From Coralloluteibacterium stylophorae (lineage in GTDB: Bacteria > Pseudomonadota > Gammaproteobacteria > Xanthomonadales > Xanthomonadaceae), in NCBI RefSeq assembly GCF_018122625.2, contig NZ_JAGQFT020000005.1, positions 1-64,000 of the forward strand: a DNA stretch of 64,000 nucleotides. Reading direction: 5' to 3'. Each line of letters starts with the position of its first letter. Position 1 is the stretch's first letter. The notes under the pieces were generated by a model. It saw only the letters and a program-made list of their open reading frames with translations. It made no database searches and was not told the origin of the DNA. Both the position numbers and the translations under genes were made by a program. Of the stretch, positions 49,197 to 57,387 are shown in pieces.

Positions 49197-50000
49197 CTAG
49201 ATCACGCGCCGGCCGCGCGCCCGGCGCCGGCGCATGTCGGCCAGCACCAGGCGCGCCGGCAGGTGCCGCAGCGGCGCCGGGATCCAGCGGTAGACGCGCG
49301 GCGCGATACGCAGGAAGCGCGCCCAGCGGCGCGCGTCGCGCTCCGACCACGGCAGGCCGTAGGCCTCGCGCAGCGACGCCGGCAGCAGGGCGGCGGTGGC
49401 CAGGCGCTGCAGCGGCATCGCCAGTCGCGCCGGCCAGGGCACGTCGCGCCCCGAAAGCAGCCGCTGCGCGTAGTCGCGCACCTCGGGCAGCACCTCCGCC
49501 GCCGCCAATGTGCGCGCCCAGTAGGCCTCGAAGGCGGCGCGGTCGGCCGGCCACATCTCCGGGCGCACCTGCAGGGTGGTGCCGTAGAGCGCGGCCTCGC
49601 GATGCAGGGCGTCGGCATGCGCGGGCCCGGGCCCGCCTTCGAAGGCGCAGCGCAGGTCCAGCGCGCCGCGGTAGAGGGTCGCCGCGACCCACAGCTGCAG
49701 CCCCGGATCGAAGGCGCTGTAGCCCGGCCCGCGCACCGGCGCGTGCACGCGGTCGATCATCCGGGCGACCGCCTCGCGCTCGGCGTCGGTGCCCAGGGTC
49801 ACCACGTACACGTAGGTCATGGTGGTGCGCAGGCGGTCGAAGGGCCGGGCCAGGGTGGTGCTGTGGCGGGCGACGCCGCGGCCGACGCCGGGATGCGCCA
49901 TCTGCAGCAGCACCGCGGCGCCGGCGCCGAGGTAGACGTAGGCCTCGCGGCTGATCGCGGCCAGGTGCGGCGTGCGCCCGGACGCGCCCGGGCACGTCAT
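49197..50000 (-). CDS. MpaB/DUF2236-family putative oxygenase
   Basis: A 267-residue protein of the DUF2236 (MpaB/latex-clearing-like, haem-containing) family: REAYVYLGAGAAVLLQMAHP at the start, with GVGRGVARHSTTLARPFDRL and TTMTYVYVVTLGTDAEREAV, are the usual N-terminal features, including conserved His residues. The basic C-terminus (RLVLADMRRRRARGRR) is unusual. The reaction here is unknown. ATG 50000 overlaps the stop of the cytochrome gene by four bases. As the last gene of the oxidase operon, a redox role linked to it is plausible but unproven. Confidence 0.75.
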   Translation of the reverse strand: MTCPGASGRTPHLAAISREAYVYLGAGAAVLLQMAHPGVGRGVARHSTTLARPFDRLRTTMTYVYVVTLGTDAEREAVARMIDRVHAPVRGPGYSAFDPGLQLWVAATLYRGALDLRCAFEGGPGPAHADALHREAALYGTTLQVRPEMWPADRAAFEAYWARTLAAAEVLPEVRDYAQRLLSGRDVPWPARLAMPLQRLATAALLPASLREAYGLPWSERDARRWARFLRIAPRVYRWIPAPLRHLPARLVLADMRRRRARGRRVI

Positions 50001-51103
50001 CGTCGGTCCTGCCCGGCCTCCGGTGATTGCGCCGCCCAGTACCTCGCGAGCGGCTCGATCATGTCCTCGGGAATGCGCCGCGCGATGGTCGGCATGGTGT
50101 CGGAGGACTTGCGCGCGTCGACGACGGTCTCCTCGCCGCGCCAGGCGCGCAGCCGCGCGGCGATGTAGGGCGCGCGCTGTCCGGAGAGCACGGGATAGCG
50201 ATCGCGCTTGCGGCCGTCGTGGCAGCTGGTGCACGCCGGCAGGTCGTTCTCGGGCAGGCCTTCGGTGGCGATGCGCGCGGCGTCGGCGAGCTCCTCGGGC
50301 GCGTCGGCGCGCCGCATGGGCTGGGCGCGCGGCAGGCCGGGCAGGGCCGCGAAGTGCGAGGCGAGGCGGTCGATGTCGGCGCGCGTCAGCGCCACCGCGA
50401 CGTTGGCCATGATCGCGCTCTCGCGCTCGCCGCTGGCGTAGTCGCGCAGCGTCGCCGCGAGGTAGGCCGGGTGCTGGCCGCCGAGCACGGGGATGTCGTC
50501 CTGGCCGCGCCCGCGGCCGTCGGCGCCGTGGCAGCCGATGCAGGTCTCCACCGGCATCGGGCCCGCCACCTGCAGCGGCGTCGCCGCCACCAGGCCTGCG
50601 CCGACCAGGCCGCGGTACTCATCGGTCGACATCCCCGGCAGCCGGCGCACGAAGGCGGCCATGCGCCGCACCTCGTCGTCGCGATCCTGGGCCGGCCACG
50701 CCGGCATGCCGGTGTACTTGACCCCGTGCCTGACGATCCAGAACAGCTCGGCGTCGCTCCATTCCGCCGCGGTCGCGGCCAGGTCGGGGGCTTCCGGCGT
50801 CGCGCCCTGCATCACCGGCGACGGCGCCGCGCCGGGCGCGCCGTGGCAGGCGGCGCAGCTGCGCGCGAAATGCCCGGCGGCGGACACCAGGCCGCCGTCG
50901 TCGAGCGGCTCGTCGGGGGCCTGCACGGTCGACCAGGTGCGCGCGGAGTTGCGCATCGTCCAGTGCAGGAACCAGGCGGTGACCGGCCAGTGGCCGCTGG
51001 AGGCGGCGATGTTGATCGCGCCCGACCAGGCCACGGCCATGCCGAACACGGCGAGCGCGAACAGGGTGAGGAGCGCGCGTTTCCAGGTGATCCGCAGGGT
51101 CAT
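49997..51103 (-). CDS. three-CxxCH membrane-bound cytochrome c
   Basis: A 368-residue cytochrome with an N-terminal membrane anchor (about 8-32) and three CxxCH haem sites: CAACH at 83-87, CIGCH at 188-192 and CTSCH at 291-295, each starting a domain of about 100 residues. It should sit on the periplasmic face and pass electrons. The segment GHWPVTAWFLHWTMRNSART before the first haem looks membrane-associated. ATG 51103 overlaps ctaG; longer frames are shadows. It probably feeds the oxidase encoded upstream in the same operon, or serves the MpaB-like protein downstream. Confidence 0.85.
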   Translation of the reverse strand: MTLRITWKRALLTLFALAVFGMAVAWSGAINIAASSGHWPVTAWFLHWTMRNSARTWSTVQAPDEPLDDGGLVSAAGHFARSCAACHGAPGAAPSPVMQGATPEAPDLAATAAEWSDAELFWIVRHGVKYTGMPAWPAQDRDDEVRRMAAFVRRLPGMSTDEYRGLVGAGLVAATPLQVAGPMPVETCIGCHGADGRGRGQDDIPVLGGQHPAYLAATLRDYASGERESAIMANVAVALTRADIDRLASHFAALPGLPRAQPMRRADAPEELADAARIATEGLPENDLPACTSCHDGRKRDRYPVLSGQRAPYIAARLRAWRGEETVVDARKSSDTMPTIARRIPEDMIEPLARYWAAQSPEAGQDRR

Positions 51104-51729
51104 GCGGGGCGTGCCTCCGTCGATCGCTGGCGCAGTACGTCGCCGAGCAGGGCCAGGCCGCCGACGAGGTAGCTGCCGGCGCCGACCAGCAGCATCACCA
51201 CGCCGCCGAGCTGCTGGTCGGCCAGCGGCGTCAGGCGCACGTCGCCGCAGATGAAGCCCTCGGTGCCGTACAGCACGCGTGGCGCCAGGCCGACCAGCGC
51301 GCCGAGCAGGGTCATGTGCATCGAGGTCAGCAGCAGCGCGACCACGCCCGCCGCGCGCCGCGGCAGGGCCGCCGCGCCGCGGGTGCCGAGCGCGGCGCTC
51401 CACAGCAGCAGGCCGGCGGCGACGAAGGCGAGCTGCTCGAGCACGCCGCCGGCCAGCGTCTCCGCAGCGAAGGCGCGCGCCGCCGGCAGGTGCCAGCCCC
51501 AGACCAGCAGCAGCTCGACCAGCGACATCGTCATCGGCGTGACCACGCCGGGCCAGCGCCGCGCCGGGTCGAGGCGGCTGCCGGCGATGCCCCAGGCCAG
51601 CAGCGGCGCCGCCACCGCGACCGACAGCATGTGCGCGCCCATGTGCCCGAGCATGCCCAGCCGCGCCGCCGCCAGCGCCCAGGCGGCCAGCAGCAGCACG
51701 CCGCCCGCGGCGAGCGGCAGGCGCCTCAT
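51100..51729 (-). CDS. ctaG: CtaG-family cytochrome oxidase assembly protein
   Basis: A 209-residue membrane protein of the caa3-type CtaG family, with about six helices. Signature segments include HMGAHMLSVAVAAPLLAWGI, MSLVELLLVWGWHLPAARAF, TSMHMTLLGALVGLAPRVLY and LADQQLGGVVMLLVGAGSYL. It helps copper insertion or assembly of the oxidase. It is unrelated to the Cox11-type protein also called CtaG. Both ends overlap neighbours by four bases, as throughout this operon. Confidence 0.85.
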   Translation of the reverse strand: MRRLPLAAGGVLLLAAWALAAARLGMLGHMGAHMLSVAVAAPLLAWGIAGSRLDPARRWPGVVTPMTMSLVELLLVWGWHLPAARAFAAETLAGGVLEQLAFVAAGLLLWSAALGTRGAAALPRRAAGVVALLLTSMHMTLLGALVGLAPRVLYGTEGFICGDVRLTPLADQQLGGVVMLLVGAGSYLVGGLALLGDVLRQRSTEARPA

Positions 51730-52112
51730 CGGCAGTCCCCCAGCACCAGCACCGGCAGCGCGGTGTAGATCACCGCGATCAGGCTGAGCGCGGCGAGCAT
51801 CAGGGTCGCGACCGCGAGGAAGCGCAGGCGGTCGTTCTCGGTGCTGTCGTCGTGCGGCGGCGCGTCGCCCGGGCGCCGCATCTGCCACCACGACACCAGC
51901 GCGGTGGCCACGATCGGCACGAAGGCCGCGACGGTGGCGATCCCGATCCACATCCGGATGTCGCCGATCACCTCCTGGTCGCCATGCTTGGCGCAGCGGA
52001 TCGCCACGAACAGGTAGGCGAACAGGAAGTGCAGCGCCCACACCGTCGGCGGCACGATCAGGGTCCACAGCGTCGCCCGCCGGCGCTGGGCGCGGGCCTT
52101 CAGCGCCTTCAT
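51726..52112 (-). CDS. small membrane protein of the oxidase operon
   Basis: A 128-residue protein with three predicted membrane helices (about 14-38, 55-76 and 98-124), a Lys/Arg-rich start (MKALKARAQRRR), and a Cys-His pair between helices 1 and 2 (RCAKHGDQ). It lies between the fused subunit I+III gene and ctaG with four-base overlaps on both sides. The place suggests a small subunit (subunit IV-like) or assembly factor of the oxidase; the sequence does not decide. Confidence 0.7.
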   Translation of the reverse strand: MKALKARAQRRRATLWTLIVPPTVWALHFLFAYLFVAIRCAKHGDQEVIGDIRMWIGIATVAAFVPIVATALVSWWQMRRPGDAPPHDDSTENDRLRFLAVATLMLAALSLIAVIYTALPVLVLGDCR

Positions 52113-54661
52113 GCCGCCTCCGGGAACAGGCCGATCACCAGGAAGGTCACCAGCGCGGTGAGCGCGAGGAAGTGCTGGTACAGCACCGTGTTGCGCAGGT
52201 CGCCGTCGTAGACCGGGGTGAGCCGGCCGCACAGGCTGCGCGCCAGCGAGTACAGCTGCATGATCACCCCGGCGCCGGCATGCACCGCCACCCAGATCAC
52301 CAGGACCCACACGATCGCCGGATAGGAATGCAGCACCGGGTCCATGCCGTGGGTCCACGGCCCGGCGAGGCCGGCGGCGCCGCCCGCGGCGGTGGCCGCC
52401 GCGGCCAGCACCAGCGCGATGCGCGCCAGTCCGCGGCGCCCGTGCGTGTTGAGCAGGCGCGCGCCCAGCGTCGCGCCCCAGCCGGCCAGCAGCAGGCCCA
52501 GCGCGAGCATCGGCCAGAACACGCCCGGCCCCTCGAGGCCCGGGGCCGCAGGCGGCGGGAAGTCCTCGTGCACGGTCCAGAAGAAGAAGTAGCCGAACAC
52601 CAGGCTGGCGAAGGCGGTGGAGTCGCCGAGCATGGTGATGAACATCGCCCACCATCCGGACGAGGCCGGGCCGGAGGCGTGCAGCGGCAGCACGATGCCG
52701 TGGCCGATGTGCTTGCAGTCCTTCTCCGGGATCGGGCTGGTCTCGGTCCACAGCCAGAACAGGATCGCCGCCGCCGCGAGCACGCCGCCGGCCAGCGCCG
52801 CCCAGTACAGGTGGTAGGTGGTGAGGATGAACACGCTGCCCAGCGCCAGCGCCGCGACCATCGGCTTGGCGGTCGGCGCACCCAGCCGCATCACCTGGAT
52901 CGGCCGCGCGTCGAGGACGCTGGTGACGATGGTCTCGCGCAGGCCTTCCTCGGCGTCGGGCAGGAAGTAGCGGCCCTCGTCGACCTTGCGCACGAAGTCC
53001 TTCTGCTCCCAGATCGGGTAGCGGCTCTCGATCAGCGGCACCGAGCGGATGCCCCAGTTCTCCGCGTCCGGATGCACCAGCCACTCCAGGGTGCCGGCGT
53101 TCCAGGGGTTGCGGTCAGCCTTCTTCCGCCACGGCGACCGGCACAGGTCGACCACCAGCACCGCCACGCCGGCGGCGAGGAGGTAGGCGCCGATGGTGGA
53201 GAGCATGTTGAGCCAGCCCACGCCGAGCTGCTCCGGATAGGTGAACACCCGCCGCGGCATGCCGGCCAGGCCGGTGAAGTGCATCGGGAAGAAGGTCACG
53301 TTGATGCCGACGAACATCGTCCAGAACGCGATGCGGCCGAGGCGATCGGAGAGCTTCTTGCCGGTGATCAGCGGCCAGTAGTAGTAGAGCCCGCCGAACA
53401 GCGGCAGGAGGGTGCCGCCGATCAGCACGTAGTGCAGGTGGGCCACCACGAAATAGGTGTCGTGCGCCTGCCAGTCGAACGGCGCGATCGCCACCATCAC
53501 CCCGGTCAGTCCGCCGATCACGAACACCGCCAGCGAGCCGGCGGCGTACAGCAGGGGTGTCGACCACACCACCCGACCCGCCCACAGCGTCGCGATGAAC
53601 ACGAAGATCTGCACCGCGGTCGGGATCACCACCGCTTCCGACGCCGCCGAGAAGAAGGCCAGGCTGATGTTCGGCAGCCCCGTGGCGAACATGTGGTGCA
53701 CCCACAGCCCGAAGCTCAGGAAACCGGTGCCCACCGCGGCCAGCACGATCCACGGATAGCCCAGCACGTGGCGCTGGGCGAAGGTCGGGATCACCATCGC
53801 GAACAGCGCGATCGACGGCAGGAACACGATGTAGACCTCCGGGTGGCCGAAGATCCAGAACAGGTGCTGCCACAGCAGGGGGTCGCCGCCGCGGCCGGGG
53901 TCGAAGAACGGCCAGTCCAGCAGGCGCTCCATCTCGAACAGGATGTCGCCGGCGATCAGCGGCGGGAACGCGAACAGGATCATCACCGCCACGACCAGCA
54001 CGTACCAGGCGTAGAGCGGCATCAGGTTCAGGCGCATGCCGGGCGGCCGGCACTTGAGCACGCCGACGATGAGCTCGACCGCCGCGGCGATCGACGACAC
54101 CTCGATGAAGGACAGGCCCAGCATCCAGATGTCGGCGCCCAGCCCCGACAGCTTCGGGTCGGTGGTCAGCGGCGGGTACATGAACCAGCCGGCGTCGGGC
54201 GCGGAGTTGAAGAAGATCGAGCCGGCGACGAACACCCCGCCGAGCACGAAGCACCAGTAGCCGAAGGCCGACAGCCGCGGGAAGGGCAGGTCGCGCGCGC
54301 CGAGCAGCTGCGGCAGCAGGAGGATCGAGACCGCCTCGAACATCGGCACGGCGAACAGGAACATCATCATCGAGCCGTGCAGCGAGAACAGCTGGTTGAA
54401 GGTGTCGGCGGAGACGAGGTCGTTCTCCGGCACCGCCAGCTGGGTGCGCACGATCAGCGCCAGCACCCCGGCGAACAGCATGAACCCGAAGGCAGTCAGC
54501 GTGTACCAGGCGCCGACGGCGTTGTTGTTGACGTCGGTCCAGCGCAGGAACAGGCCCTTGGGCGCCGCCCAGGTCGCACGCAGGCGTTCCTCCTGCGCGC
54601 GGCGCACCTCCGGGTCGTTCTGGTCGGGGCGGTCCGCTGACGCGGGTGCCTGGGCGTTCAC
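52109..54661 (-). CDS. ctaD: cytochrome c oxidase subunit I+III fusion
   Basis: An 850-residue fusion. The subunit I part (about 40-560) has all haem-copper ligands: H95 (low-spin haem), H273 and Y277 in GHPEVYIV (CuB and cross-linked Tyr), H322-H323 (CuB), H408 (high-spin haem) and H410 (low-spin haem) in HLHY. Glu 275 in HPEVY makes it A1-type. The subunit III part covers about 600-850 (GWWAMFITMLGDSTAFASLV, FGYFFFWTVHEDF). It reduces oxygen to water and pumps protons in the inner membrane. The start is GTG 54661, directly after the subunit II stop with no gap. Confidence 0.93.
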   Translation of the reverse strand: MNAQAPASADRPDQNDPEVRRAQEERLRATWAAPKGLFLRWTDVNNNAVGAWYTLTAFGFMLFAGVLALIVRTQLAVPENDLVSADTFNQLFSLHGSMMMFLFAVPMFEAVSILLLPQLLGARDLPFPRLSAFGYWCFVLGGVFVAGSIFFNSAPDAGWFMYPPLTTDPKLSGLGADIWMLGLSFIEVSSIAAAVELIVGVLKCRPPGMRLNLMPLYAWYVLVVAVMILFAFPPLIAGDILFEMERLLDWPFFDPGRGGDPLLWQHLFWIFGHPEVYIVFLPSIALFAMVIPTFAQRHVLGYPWIVLAAVGTGFLSFGLWVHHMFATGLPNISLAFFSAASEAVVIPTAVQIFVFIATLWAGRVVWSTPLLYAAGSLAVFVIGGLTGVMVAIAPFDWQAHDTYFVVAHLHYVLIGGTLLPLFGGLYYYWPLITGKKLSDRLGRIAFWTMFVGINVTFFPMHFTGLAGMPRRVFTYPEQLGVGWLNMLSTIGAYLLAAGVAVLVVDLCRSPWRKKADRNPWNAGTLEWLVHPDAENWGIRSVPLIESRYPIWEQKDFVRKVDEGRYFLPDAEEGLRETIVTSVLDARPIQVMRLGAPTAKPMVAALALGSVFILTTYHLYWAALAGGVLAAAAILFWLWTETSPIPEKDCKHIGHGIVLPLHASGPASSGWWAMFITMLGDSTAFASLVFGYFFFWTVHEDFPPPAAPGLEGPGVFWPMLALGLLLAGWGATLGARLLNTHGRRGLARIALVLAAAATAAGGAAGLAGPWTHGMDPVLHSYPAIVWVLVIWVAVHAGAGVIMQLYSLARSLCGRLTPVYDGDLRNTVLYQHFLALTALVTFLVIGLFPEAA

Positions 54662-55636
54662 CTAGTCGAGCTCCTGCAGGTAGTCGGCGATGCGCAGGGC
54701 GTCGTCGGCCGGCATGTGCGGGAATGCCGGCATGCGCACGCCCGGCTTGCGCTGCTCGGGATGGCGGATGAAGCCGGCGATCGCCTCGCGCGACATCGGC
54801 AGGGTGCCGGCGGCCAGGGTGCGACGCGCGCCGAAGTGGGTGAGGTCGGGGCCGATGCCGGCGTCGTCGGTATGCCCGCGGATGCGGTGGCAGCCGGCGC
54901 AGCCGTAGTCGTCGAACAGCGCCCGGCCGGGATGCCCGGCGGCGTCGGCGCTGGCCGGCCGTGCCTCGCGCTCGAGCCAGGCCTCGAACTCCGCCGGCGC
55001 CATCACCACCACGTCGAAGGCCATCAGCGCATGGCTCAGGCCGCAGAACTCGGTGCACACGCCGCGGTAGACGCCCGGCGTGAGGGCGTGGACCACCAGC
55101 TCGTTGTCGTGACCCGGGATCATGTCCATCTTCCCGGCCAGGCCCGGCACCCAGAAGCTGTGGATGACGTCGTTGCCCGCGAGCGTGATGTGCACCGCCT
55201 CGCCGGCGGGAAGGCGGAGCTCGTTGGCGGTCTCCACCGCGCCCGCGGTCTCCGGCCGGTAGCGCATCCGCCACCAGAACTGCTCGCCCTCCACCCGCAG
55301 CCGCAGCGCATCCTCGGCCAGCGGCAGCGGTTTCATCATCGGCAGCGCGTAGAGAAGCAGGGCCAGCAGCACCACGGCGGGAAACACGCCGCCGGCCCAG
55401 GCGATGAAGCGCATGCCGCCGGAGATCGACAGCGAGCCCTCGCGCGCGCGCACCGCCCACCAGCCCAGCGCACCCACGGCGACGAGCAGCACCGCCGCCG
55501 ACACGCCCATGATCCAGGTGAGCACCAGGGTCCGCTCGGCCTCGACGCCGAACGGGGCGAACGCGGACTGGATGCGGTTGCAGCCGGCCAGCAGCGGCGC
55601 GACGACCAGGGCCGGGATGCATCCACGCAGCTTCAT
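54662..55636 (-). CDS. ctaC: cytochrome c oxidase subunit II with haem c (caa3-type)
   Basis: A 324-residue lipoprotein: lipobox LLAGC with Cys 19, two membrane helices (about 38-60 and 78-100), and a periplasmic CuA domain with H159, C194, E196, C198, H202 and M205 (CTEFCGLSHALM). A C-terminal cytochrome c domain is fused on, with CAGCH at 246-250 and a Met ligand candidate in VRMPAFPHM. This is the caa3 form, which takes electrons directly through its own haem. It is the first gene of the minus-strand operon; GGAG precedes ATG 55636. Confidence 0.92.
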   Translation of the reverse strand: MKLRGCIPALVVAPLLAGCNRIQSAFAPFGVEAERTLVLTWIMGVSAAVLLVAVGALGWWAVRAREGSLSISGGMRFIAWAGGVFPAVVLLALLLYALPMMKPLPLAEDALRLRVEGEQFWWRMRYRPETAGAVETANELRLPAGEAVHITLAGNDVIHSFWVPGLAGKMDMIPGHDNELVVHALTPGVYRGVCTEFCGLSHALMAFDVVVMAPAEFEAWLEREARPASADAAGHPGRALFDDYGCAGCHRIRGHTDDAGIGPDLTHFGARRTLAAGTLPMSREAIAGFIRHPEQRKPGVRMPAFPHMPADDALRIADYLQELD

Positions 55637-55839
55637 TCGGAGCGACTCCCCCTATTCGACGAAGGCGCCACGACGCCGTCCGGGCACCGCCGCGACGGTG
55701 CCTCCCGGCCGCGCATGGTGCCGATGCGGTGCAACAAGGCGATGTGATTGCGGCGCCGCGCCGCGCTGGGCCGGCACGCATGGCGGGCACAGCCCGCAGC
55801 CGCGGCGGGCGCTGGGGCCGCGCCCCCCGCGCGGGTGCC

Positions 55840-56070
55840 TCAGCGCGCCGCGGATTCGAGCTGCGACTGCGCGACCACGGCCTCGATGCCGGATTCGAGC
55901 TGGACCAGCAGCCTGGGGTCGTCGCCCAGTTCGGCGAGGCTGGAGACCTCGCCCACCTCGCCGGCATGCGCGCCGCCGGCGATCCGCACCTGCGTGCCGT
56001 GCGCCACGGTCACCCCGGCGACGGGTTGGTGCGACAGGTAGGCGCTGTACTGTTCGGGAGTCGGCTTCAT
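55840..56070 (-). CDS. small protein of unknown function
   Basis: A 76-residue acidic protein (MKPTPEQYSAYLSHQPVAGV at the start). The middle (AHGTQVRIAGGAHAGEVGEV, then LAELGDDPRLLVQLESGIEA) has the alternating pattern of a small beta-barrel such as a KOW/SH3-like fold. No signal or membrane segment is seen. ATG 56070 is preferred over a start 18 codons upstream because of composition. It lies upstream of the oxidase operon with a 203-base gap to ctaC; the gap holds a GGCACCG/CGGTGCC hairpin at 55683-55702 but no clear promoter. Confidence 0.6.
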   Translation of the reverse strand: MKPTPEQYSAYLSHQPVAGVTVAHGTQVRIAGGAHAGEVGEVSSLAELGDDPRLLVQLESGIEAVVAQSQLESAAR

Positions 56071-56173
56071 CGGCGTCGGCGCCTCGTGCGGAAGGGGCGG
56101 CGACGATGCAACGGCCCCGGCCAATGCCGCGTGAGGCCGGGCGCCTTGGGGCGCGGGCCGAGGCGGTGCTTCC

Positions 56174-56508
56174 GCAGGAGCGGCTTCAGCCGCGATGGGG
56201 GCAGGGATGGGGGCAGGGATGGGGAACAGGGAACAGGGAACAGGGAACAGGGAACAGGGAACAGGGAACAGGGAATGGGGAATGGGGAATGGGGAATGGG
56301 GATGGGTGCTTCTGTAGGAGCGGCTTCAGCCGCGACCGGGCGGGCGGGCGCGGGACGGGCGCAGGGCGGACGTCGGGAACGGGTCGGTCCTGGGCTCGGG
56401 CATCGGTCGATGCAGGCCGGCGCCGTGGCACGGGGCCGATGTGGGAGGGGCTTCAGCCCCGACGGTGTGCGGTCGGGCGCAGGTCGCGGCTGAAGCCGCT
56501 CCTGCGGA
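56174..56508. repeat. REP palindromes and GGGAACA/GGGAATG heptamers upstream of the small gene
   Basis: Within the 481-base gap between xthA (its 3' end) and the small gene lie REPs at about 56174, 56313, 56441 and an inverted copy ending near 56505. Between the first two is an array of seven or more GGGAACA copies that turns into GGGAATG/GGGGAAT copies (56221-56301). The array has four or more GGG runs with 4-base spacers. Only the G-rich arm is seen here, without the inverted C-rich partner. No gene is present. Confidence 0.8.
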
Positions 56509-56551
56509 TGGGCGTTCCGTCTCGTGCCCGAGCCAGGCGGCGCAGCCGGTC

Positions 56552-57337
56552 TCACGCTCCGAGGCGCATCCAGGTCGGGGCGTGATCGCTCGCCTTGGGC
56601 TCGCCGCGGACCCAGCGATCGACGCCGGCCTCGCGCAGCCGCGGGGCCAGCGCGGGGCTCAGCAGCAGGTGGTCGATGCGCAGCCCGGCATCGCGCTCCC
56701 AGCGCTGCCGGAAGTAGTCCCAGAACGTGTAGATGCGCGCGTCCGGGTGCAGGTGGCGGAGCGCGTCGGTCCAGCCCTGGGCGAGCAGGCGCTGCCAGGC
56801 GGCGCGGCTCTCCGGCTGCAGCAGGGCGTCCTTCTTCCAGGAGCGCGGGCTGTAGATGTCGAGTTCGTCGGTCGGCACCACGTTGTAGTCGCCGGCCAGG
56901 ACCACCGGATGGCCGCTGTCGAGCAGGCCCTGCGCATGGGCGATCAGGCGCTCGAACCACGCCAGCTTGTAGTCGAACTTCGGTCCCGGCTGCGGGTTGC
57001 CGTTCGGGAGGTAGAGGCAGCCGACGATGAGCCCGTGCGCGGCGGCCTCGAGATAGCGGCTGTGACTGTCGTCCGCATCCCCGGGCAGGCCGCGGCGACT
57101 CTCCAGCGGAGTCATGCCGCGGGCGAGGATGGCCACGCCGTTCCACGACTTCTGCCCGTGCCAAAGCGCACCGTAGCCGGCGGCCTCGATCGCGGCCTGC
57201 GGGAAGGCCTCGTCGGGACACTTCAGCTCCTGCAGGCAGACGATGTCCGGGCGTTCGCGCTCGAGCCAGGCGAGCAGGGCCGGCAGCCGCGAGCGGATGC
57301 CGTTGATGTTGAAGGTGGCGACGGTGAGGGCGGTCAT
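56552..57337 (-). CDS. xthA: exodeoxyribonuclease III
   Basis: A 261-residue AP endonuclease/3' exonuclease of base excision repair. The start TALTVATFNINGIRSRLPAL, the metal-binding E37 in VCLQELKCPD, the GDYNVVPTDELDIYSP segment and the C-terminal SDHAPTWMRL with catalytic His are all present. Length is normal. It is on the minus strand after the HDOD gene, 50 bases on, and may be transcribed with it. Confidence 0.95.
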   Translation of the reverse strand: MTALTVATFNINGIRSRLPALLAWLERERPDIVCLQELKCPDEAFPQAAIEAAGYGALWHGQKSWNGVAILARGMTPLESRRGLPGDADDSHSRYLEAAAHGLIVGCLYLPNGNPQPGPKFDYKLAWFERLIAHAQGLLDSGHPVVLAGDYNVVPTDELDIYSPRSWKKDALLQPESRAAWQRLLAQGWTDALRHLHPDARIYTFWDYFRQRWERDAGLRIDHLLLSPALAPRLREAGVDRWVRGEPKASDHAPTWMRLGA

Positions 57338-57387
57338 GGGCCGTCACCGATACGCAGGCGCGCGTGTAGGCGTCGTCCGCGCCGGCC

